NCBI GenBank assembly: GCA_041389885.1
Contig: JAWKRB010000038.1
Location: forward strand, 5,707 to 69,706
Direction: 5' to 3'
DNA: 64,000 nt
DNA from: JAWKRB01 sp041389885
GTDB lineage: Bacteria; Myxococcota_A; Polyangia; Polyangiales; Ga0077539
Shown: positions 59,165 through 64,000 of the stretch, in pieces
How positions within the stretch are numbered: position 1 is the stretch's first letter
Layout: each line of letters opens with the position of its first letter
The notes under the pieces: generated by a model
Seen by the model: the letters and a program-made list of their open reading frames with translations, nothing else
The model's database searches: none
What the model was told of the DNA's origin: nothing
Position numbers and translations under genes: made by a program

Positions 59165-60783
59165 GCCTGCCCTCACGACGCGAGCTCCTCGCGGGGCTCA
59201 TCGGCGCGCCCGCGGCCCTCGCGGCGTGCCGGCTCCCGAGGCGCGTGCCGCCGGGGCAGATCGTGCACGCCTCCGAGCGCTTCGGGCACCGGGCGCGAGA
59301 CGCCATGGCGCGCCCCCCGACCGCGGAGCGCGTCGAGCGCGCGGGCGTGGTCATCGTCGGCGCGGGCGCCGCGGGGCTCTCGGCCGCCTGGCGGCTGCGG
59401 CGCGCGGGCTTCGACGACTTCGAGGTGATGGAGCTCGACCCCGTGGTCGGCGGCACCGCCCGCGGGGGGCTCGGCGCGGCGGGGCGCTACCCCTGGGGCG
59501 CGCACTACATCACCGTCCCGCTGCCGACGAACCGCGCGCTGCTGAGGCTCCTCGACGAGATGCAGCTCGTCGAGGGGCGCGGCGACGACGGCGAGCCCGT
59601 GATCGCCGAGCAGCACCTCTGCCGGGAGCCGCAGGAGAGGCTGTGGCACGAGGGCGCCTGGCGCCCCGGCCTCTGGCCCGCGCACGGCGCCACCGCGCAG
59701 GACGACGAGGAGCACGCGCGCTTTCGCGCCGAGGTCGACCATTGGGTGGCGTGGCGCGACTCGCGCGGCCGGCGCGCGTTCACCCTCCCCGTGGCGGGCT
59801 GCAGCGACGACGCCGAGGTGGCCGCGCTCGATCGCCTCAGCGCGCGTGAGTGGCTGCGGCGCAAGGGTTTTCGTTCGGCCAGGCTGCTGTGGTTCGCGGG
59901 CTACGCGTGCCGCGACGACTACGGCGCGACCCTCGACGACACGAGCGCCTGGGCGATGCTGCTGTACTGGGCGGGGAGGCTCCGGGCTCCGGGCGACCCT
60001 TCGCGGGAGGTCATCACCTTCCCCGAGGGCAACGCGCGCTTCGTCGACCACCTGCGCCGGGCGGCGGGGCCGCGCCTGCGCGTCGACACCGCGGCGGTCG
60101 ACGTGCTGCCCACCGACGACGGCGTGCTGGTGACGGCGCTGCGCGCCGACGGGAGCGCGCGGGCGGTGCGCGCGGAGCGGGTGATCCTCGCGGTGCCGGT
60201 GTTCCTCGCGGCGAGGGTGGTGCGTCCCTGGCGGGAGGCGCCGCCGGAGTTCGCGGGGGCCTTTGAGCACGGGCCCTGGGTGGTGGCGAACCTGCACCTC
60301 GACGGCCGCCCGAGGCCCACGCCGGGCGCGCCCCCGGCCTGGGACAACGTGCTCTACGACAGCCCCTCCCTGGGCTACGTCGTGAGCTCTCACCAGGCCC
60401 TGCGCGACCACGGGCCCACCACCTGGACCTGGTACCTCCCCCTCACGGGGGAGCCTCGCGCCGAGCGCCGGCGCGCGCTGCAGGCCACCCGCGACGACTG
60501 GGCGGACATGTGCCTGGCGGACCTCGAGCGCGCGCACCCGGGGCTGCGTCAGCGCGTCGAGCGCCTCGACGTGGTGCGCTGGGGGCACGCGATGGTGCGC
60601 CCCCGTCCGGGGCTCATCTGGGGCGGCGCGAGGGCGGCGGCGGCGCGTCCCTACCGAGGGATTCACCTCGCGCACTCGGACCTCTCGGGCGTCGCGCTCT
60701 TTGAAGAGGCCTTCGATCAGGGTGTGCGCGCCGCCGAGGCCGTGCTGGCCGAGAAGGGCGTCGGCTTCGCGTCGATGCGCTGA
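59161..60783 (+). CDS. Tat-exported FAD-dependent amine-oxidase-type oxidoreductase
   Basis: About 540 residues from GTG 59161, overlapping the previous stop (GTGA). The N-terminus SLPSRRELLAGLIGAPAALA is a Tat signal with a following AAC lipobox. The Rossmann FAD motif is VIVGAGAAGLSAAWRLRRAG, followed by DFEVMELDPVVGGTARGG as in flavin amine oxidases and phytoene-desaturase-like proteins. The substrate half includes YPWGAHYITVPLPTNRALLR, AGYACRDDYGATLDDTSAWA and TFPEGNARFVDHLRRAAGPR. The C-terminus has GIHLAHSDLSGVALFEEAFD, the second FAD-binding motif. An exported flavoenzyme loaded before transport fits Tat. The substrate is unknown; coupling to the kinase-like gene is by overlap only. 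Confidence 0.88.
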   Translation: MSLPSRRELLAGLIGAPAALAACRLPRRVPPGQIVHASERFGHRARDAMARPPTAERVERAGVVIVGAGAAGLSAAWRLRRAGFDDFEVMELDPVVGGTARGGLGAAGRYPWGAHYITVPLPTNRALLRLLDEMQLVEGRGDDGEPVIAEQHLCREPQERLWHEGAWRPGLWPAHGATAQDDEEHARFRAEVDHWVAWRDSRGRRAFTLPVAGCSDDAEVAALDRLSAREWLRRKGFRSARLLWFAGYACRDDYGATLDDTSAWAMLLYWAGRLRAPGDPSREVITFPEGNARFVDHLRRAAGPRLRVDTAAVDVLPTDDGVLVTALRADGSARAVRAERVILAVPVFLAARVVRPWREAPPEFAGAFEHGPWVVANLHLDGRPRPTPGAPPAWDNVLYDSPSLGYVVSSHQALRDHGPTTWTWYLPLTGEPRAERRRALQATRDDWADMCLADLERAHPGLRQRVERLDVVRWGHAMVRPRPGLIWGGARAAAARPYRGIHLAHSDLSGVALFEEAFDQGVRAAEAVLAEKGVGFASMR

Positions 60784-60827
60784 AACACAAACTTTGCAGG
60801 GCGCGTCGGCGATGTCATCTTCGCCCC

Positions 60828-61418
60828 ATGCGTACTTCTCTCCTCATGGTCCTTCCCTTGATCGTGGCCTGCTCTTCGGATCCTGCCACCACCACCGACG
60901 CTGGCGCCGGCGCTGACGTCGTCACCGCGACCGACGTGCCCGCGGCGACCGACGTGCCCGCGGCGACCGACGTGCCCGCGGCGACCGACGTGCCCGCGGC
61001 GACCGACGTGCCCGCGGTGACCGACGTCCCTGCGGCGACCGACGTCCCTGCGGCGACCGACGTGCCCGCGGCCACCGACGCAGGCGGCTCTGCGTTCATG
61101 GCCCTCGCGCCCTGCGACATGGAGTCGATGTACATGGACGGCACCGCCGTCGCGTTCGGCGGCGCCAACGGGAACACCTACTCGCCCAATTGCCTCCGCG
61201 TGCGCGCCGGGGGCACCGTGACCTTCACGGGCTCCTTCGCGGGGCACCCCCTCGAGCCCTCGGTTCGCGGCACGAGCGGCAACCCGATCACCCTGGTGAA
61301 CACCGGGAGCTCGACCACGGTGACCTTCCCGAACGTCGGCTTCTTCCCGTACTTCTGCTCGTTCCACGGCAACACCAACGGCACGGGCATGAGCGGCGTG
61401 ATCCAGGTCGTCCCCTGA
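60828..61418 (+). CDS. Blue-copper (cupredoxin) lipoprotein with tandem-repeat tether
   Basis: A 196-residue protein. MRTSLLMVLPLIVAC gives a lipobox Cys at residue 15. Residues 37-84 are eight tandem VPAATD hexapeptides. The C-terminal 110 residues form a plastocyanin-like fold with all four type-1 copper ligands: H140 in AGHPLEPS, C177 and H180 in FCSFHG, and M188 in TGMSGV. The CxxH spacing of two residues and Met eight residues further on match plastocyanin/auracyanin-type proteins. It would carry one electron in the periplasm or at the surface; a flavin oxidoreductase gene precedes it by 44 bases, a possible donor pair, though neither partner is proven. Confidence 0.92.
   Translation: MRTSLLMVLPLIVACSSDPATTTDAGAGADVVTATDVPAATDVPAATDVPAATDVPAATDVPAVTDVPAATDVPAATDVPAATDAGGSAFMALAPCDMESMYMDGTAVAFGGANGNTYSPNCLRVRAGGTVTFTGSFAGHPLEPSVRGTSGNPITLVNTGSSTTVTFPNVGFFPYFCSFHGNTNGTGMSGVIQVVP
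60936..61079 (+). repeat. 18-nt coding tandem repeat, 8 units (VPAATD)
   Basis: Eight near-identical 18-base units (one with a Val in place of an Ala) between lipobox and cupredoxin domain. Exact DNA-level identity between several units marks recent expansion. Confidence 0.92.
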
Positions 61419-61455
61419 CCCCGCGCTGAGCGCCCCCCGCCTCCCTCCCTCTCGA

Positions 61456-62091
61456 TCACGCCCCCGTCACCACCGCCCGCTCCACGCGGTGCAGCACGAA
61501 CTCGCGCGCCTCGCCCTTCTCCAGGTCGTCGCACTGCAGCCGCGTCTCTCCTCGGTCCATGAGCACCGCGCGGAGCCGCACCGTGCGCACGCTCCGCTCA
61601 CCCCGCGCGCTCACGTAGGTGATCCGCAGCGCGCGCTGCTCGAACCACGCCCTCTCCACCGCCGCGCGCACCGCCTCGGGCACCCGCGGCGCGGGCACGC
61701 CCACGAAGCGGAGCGCGTCGAGGTGACCCAGGAGCTCGCGCTGCGCCGACGCGTCGAGGGCCGCGCGCACCTTCTCCGTCGCCGCGTCGAGGGCGCGGGA
61801 GAAGGGCACGATCCGCATCGCGGCGATCCAGCGCGCGGCCGAGATCAGCACCGCGGCCTCGCGGGCGGTGAAGTTCACGGGAGGGAGGGTGTAGCTCCGG
61901 TCGAGGGCGTATCCCCCGCCGCGCCCGCGCTCGGCGCCGAGGGGCAGCGACGCGTCGCGCAGGCTCGCGAGGTCGCGGTACATCGTGCGGACCGTCACCC
62001 CGAAGCGCTCGGCGAGGGCCTCGGCGGTGACCCCCGTGCGCCGCGCGCGCAGGTGCTCGACGATCGCCAGCAGACGCTCGGTTCTGCGCAC
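61456..62091 (-). CDS. HTH-WYL transcriptional regulator (YafY-type)
   Basis: About 211 residues from GTG 62089-62091. Longer in-frame starts exist, but the added residues run into the divergent promoter. The N-terminus is a DeoR-like helix-turn-helix (TERLLAIVEHLRARRTGVTA, EALAERFGVTVRTMYRDLAS), then RGGGYALDRSYTLPPVNFTA. The C-terminal WYL region reads ALRITYVSARGERSVRTVRL and MDRGETRLQCDDLEKG. WYL domains bind ligands or nucleic acid and switch the regulator. It is divergent from a glutathione-transferase gene across 60 bases that hold TGACA repeats, so it probably controls that gene and itself. Confidence 0.92.
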   Translation of the reverse strand: MRRTERLLAIVEHLRARRTGVTAEALAERFGVTVRTMYRDLASLRDASLPLGAERGRGGGYALDRSYTLPPVNFTAREAAVLISAARWIAAMRIVPFSRALDAATEKVRAALDASAQRELLGHLDALRFVGVPAPRVPEAVRAAVERAWFEQRALRITYVSARGERSVRTVRLRAVLMDRGETRLQCDDLEKGEAREFVLHRVERAVVTGA

Positions 62092-62112
62092 CGGCCGACG
62101 GTAGCACAAACC

Positions 62113-62141
62113 TGACACAAGGCTGACAGTCTGACGTGTCA
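62113..62141. promoter_or_regulatory. Candidate WYL-regulator operator with TGACA repeats
   Basis: TGACA at 62113-62117 and 62124-62128 (one helical turn apart), TGACG at 62132-62136, and the inverted TGTCA at 62137-62141. TGAC-GT-GTCA forms a 10-bp inverted repeat. The cluster lies between the two divergent starts, where autoregulated WYL regulators are expected to bind. Confidence 0.5.
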
Positions 62142-62151
62142 CGGTCGCCTC

Positions 62152-62958
62152 ATGCACACCGACGCACCGGCCTTCACCGCCCCTTCGCGCGCCCCCGAGA
62201 TCACCCTCTGCGAGCTCGGCGACCCGGGGATCCCCGGGCTCGAGTCCCCGTCGCCCTTCTGCCTCAAGGTGCACCGCGCGCTGCGACTCGCGGGCCTCGC
62301 GTACACCCGGCGCCACGGCGAGATGCCCGCGTCGCACAAGGCGCTCAACCCCGTCGCGCAGGTGCCCGTGCTGCTCATCGACGGGCGCGCGGTGAGCGAC
62401 TCGACGGCGATCCTGAGGGAGATCGACGCGCGGTCGGGCGCCTCGCTGCTGCGCGGCCTCGACGCGCGGTCGACGGCGGAGGCGTGGCTCTGGGAGGAGC
62501 TCGGTGACACCTCGCTCAACGGCTTTCTGGTGGCCGCGCGGTGGGCCGACGACCGCAACTGGACCGCCGTGAGGTCGCTATACTTTCAGGGGATGCCCGC
62601 GCCGCTGCGCGCCGTGATCCCCGGCGTGCTGCGACGCAAGGTCGTCGCGTCGCTCCGGGCGAGGGACGTGTGGCGCGCGGGCCCCGAGGCGTGCTGGACC
62701 CGCTTCGAGGCGCTCCTCGACCAGCTCGACGCGCGCGCGCCGGAGGGGGGCTTCTGGATGGGCGAGCGCGCGACCGTCGCGGACCTCGGGCTCTTCGCGC
62801 AGCTCCACGGGCTCCGCACGGAGCTCACGCCCTGGCAGCGAGACCGCGTCGCGCGCCGGGCGCGGCTCTCGGCGTGGCTCGACCGGGTGCACACCGCGAG
62901 CGCGGGCGAGGGCCTCTGTCGCGCTGAACCTCTCACCTCCCCTGTGGAGAGGCCCTAG
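62152..62958 (+). CDS. Glutathione S-transferase family protein
   Basis: A 268-residue protein. The thioredoxin-fold N-domain has SPFCLKVHRALRLAGLAYTR, QVPVLLIDGRAVSDSTAILR with the cis-Pro and the Ser/Thr of the glutathione site. The helical C-domain includes TAEAWLWEELGDTSLNGFLV and EGGFWMGERATVADLGLFAQ, the N-capping D of helix alpha-6. The catalytic Tyr/Ser/Cys position in the first loop is occupied by Cys (PFC), as in Fua-type or metaxin-like GSTs; many such proteins are thiol transferases or detoxifying enzymes. It is divergent from a WYL regulator; its 3' end overlaps the convergent priA by four bases. Confidence 0.88.
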   Translation: MHTDAPAFTAPSRAPEITLCELGDPGIPGLESPSPFCLKVHRALRLAGLAYTRRHGEMPASHKALNPVAQVPVLLIDGRAVSDSTAILREIDARSGASLLRGLDARSTAEAWLWEELGDTSLNGFLVAARWADDRNWTAVRSLYFQGMPAPLRAVIPGVLRRKVVASLRARDVWRAGPEACWTRFEALLDQLDARAPEGGFWMGERATVADLGLFAQLHGLRTELTPWQRDRVARRARLSAWLDRVHTASAGEGLCRAEPLTSPVERP

Positions 62959-64000
62959 AGCATGTTCACCGGATCGACGTCGATCGCGATGCGCACGTCG
63001 TGCTGGGTGAACTCGTCGAGCGCCTCGACGAAGCGGCCCAGCACCCTGCGCAGCGGTGGGCGCTCGGTGCAGCGGATGAGGAACTGCATCCGAAAGCGGT
63101 CGCGCAGCTTCTCGATGGGCGAGGGGGCCGGGCCCAGCACCCGCACCGGGCCGCTCGCGACCTCGGGGAGCTTGCGCAGAAACTCGTCGACGCGCAGCGC
63201 CACCGCGCGGAGCCGCTCGTCGTCGGGGCCGTCGAGCTTGAGCGCGGCCAGGCGCCCGAAGGGCGGATAGCCCAGCTCGGCGCGCGCGCTCACCTCGTCG
63301 GCGTAGAAGCCCTCATAGTCGTGGGTCTTCGCGCGGAGCAGCACCGGGTGCTCGGGCTGCCAGGTCTGGATCACCACGTGCCCAGGGAGCTCCCGCCGCC
63401 CCGCGCGCCCCGCGACCTGCGAGAGGAGCTGGTAGGTGCGCTCCGCCGCGCGAAAGTCGGGGAAGGCCAGCGTCGCGTCGGCGGCGATGACCCCCACCAG
63501 GGTCACCCGCGCGATGTCGTGCCCCTTGGTGACCATCTGCGTGCCCACGAGCACGTCGAGGTCGCCGCGCCGGAGCTTGTCGAGCACCTCTTCGGCGCCC
63601 ATGCCGCTCGCGACGTCGCGGTCGAGTCGGCCGACGCGCGCGCCGGGGAACGACGCCACCAGCGAGGCCTCGAGCTTCTCGGTGCCGACGCCGATGAGCG
63701 TGAGCTCGGTGCACCCACACGTGAAGCACGCGCCGGTGAAGGGGACGCGAAAATCACAGTAGTGACACCGCAGCGACGACGCCCGGCGGTGCAGCACCAG
63801 GGTCACGCTGCACGACGGGCACTCCAGCGACACCGCGCAGCGCGCGCAGCGCACGCTCGGCGCGAAGCCCCGGCGGTTCAAGAACAGAATCGCCTGCTCC
63901 TTGCGCCTCAGCGTCGCGTCGAGGGCGCGCACCAGCGGCAGCGAGAGCAGCTCGTGGCCCGTAGGACCGCGCGGCCCCACGCGCTTGAGGTCGACGATCT
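62955..64000 (-). CDS. priA: Primosomal protein N' (replication-restart helicase), partial
   Basis: The C-terminal 348 residues of PriA; the N-terminal DNA-binding and first helicase parts lie beyond the right edge. Visible features are the two zinc-binding clusters (CARCAVSLECPSCSVTL, then CHYCDF and CFTCGC), embedded in the helicase, motif V/VI sequences DVLVGTQMVTKGHDIARVTL and LLSQVAGRAGRRELPG, and the C-terminal domain (VRVLGPAPSPIEKLRDRFRM). PriA restarts stalled replication forks by recognising D-loops and loading DnaB. The frame remains open to 64000 (VDLKRVGPRGPTGHELL), as expected for a truncated gene. No internal damage was seen. Confidence 0.95.
   Translation of the reverse strand, partial: IVDLKRVGPRGPTGHELLSLPLVRALDATLRRKEQAILFLNRRGFAPSVRCARCAVSLECPSCSVTLVLHRRASSLRCHYCDFRVPFTGACFTCGCTELTLIGVGTEKLEASLVASFPGARVGRLDRDVASGMGAEEVLDKLRRGDLDVLVGTQMVTKGHDIARVTLVGVIAADATLAFPDFRAAERTYQLLSQVAGRAGRRELPGHVVIQTWQPEHPVLLRAKTHDYEGFYADEVSARAELGYPPFGRLAALKLDGPDDERLRAVALRVDEFLRKLPEVASGPVRVLGPAPSPIEKLRDRFRMQFLIRCTERPPLRRVLGRFVEALDEFTQHDVRIAIDVDPVNML

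Noticed and set aside
60936..61079. Regular 18-base repeats resembling a CRISPR or satellite array
   Set aside because: There are no spacers; units are contiguous, in frame, and encode the tether of the cupredoxin lipoprotein.
1..64000. tRNA, rRNA and CRISPR features
   Set aside because: No T-loop GGTTCGANTCC-like sequence with cloverleaf context, no rRNA-like conserved stretch and no repeat-spacer array was recognised by eye on either strand.

Overview
The window is very GC-rich (about 72% by eye) and densely coded on both strands. Everything visible points to a myxobacterium (Myxococcota, most likely a Polyangia or Sandaracinaceae-like lineage). The markers are a MYXO-CTERM sorting tail, large Cys-rich lipoproteins with DUF4215-like repeats, Asp/Val/Ala-rich linkers directly after lipoboxes, a eukaryote-like Ser/Thr kinase with a PEGA/TPR partner, a formylglycine-generating-enzyme domain protein, and many secreted proteins of unknown role. 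No tRNA, rRNA, CRISPR array or intact insertion sequence was seen, and no gene-free stretch exceeds 300 bases. This lineage call is inference from gene content; no database search was possible.

Layout. 1-6 kb: a truncated secreted hypothetical, a PH-like membrane protein, a TIMP/NTR-like CSC protein, a transposase remnant fused to a decayed FAD-oxidase tail, a Tat-exported PhoD-like phosphatase and a zinc-ribbon membrane protein. 6-16 kb: surface and carbohydrate region, with a C-type-lectin lipoprotein, a MYXO-CTERM M15-like peptidase, a broken M23-SH3 gene, a GH8 glycosidase divergent from a beta-helix lyase-like lipoprotein, then RTX and GH35 remnants. 15-22 kb: HEAT protein, second zinc-ribbon membrane protein, sulfatase-modifying-type protein, a beta-barrel-SppA fusion, and a cNMP-binding protein paired with an unknown.

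22-27 kb is a tightly packed operon: Ser/Thr kinase, TPR-PEGA protein, lamin-tail lipoprotein, SH3-domain protein. 28-33 kb is a polysaccharide locus: methyltransferase, Wzx-like flippase and GT4 glycosyltransferase, facing two overlapping methyltransferases. 33-39 kb: VWA/thrombospondin-3 lipoprotein, dihydropyrimidinase, two orphans. 39-44 kb: an operon of a large VWA membrane protein, a zinc-ribbon membrane protein and a small anchored protein, divergent from a CtpA-type protease. 45-58 kb: two giant Cys-rich lipoproteins (with PPC-like and RCC1 heads), argB, an SsuA-like binding lipoprotein, a metallo-beta-lactamase-fold protein, xseB and an OmpA-family protein. 58-64 kb: a homoserine-kinase-like gene with an apparent frameshift, a Tat-exported FAD oxidoreductase, a blue-copper lipoprotein, a WYL regulator divergent from a GST, and the end of priA.

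Two themes stand out. First, at least five surface proteins share a plan of export signal, low-complexity acidic linker or Cys-rich stalk, and an interchangeable head (lectin, peptidase, VWA, PPC, RCC1). Second, there are five or six apparent frameshifts or internal stops. Some lie in clearly decayed genes beside a transposase scar; others lie in genes expected to be intact, so they may be consensus errors.
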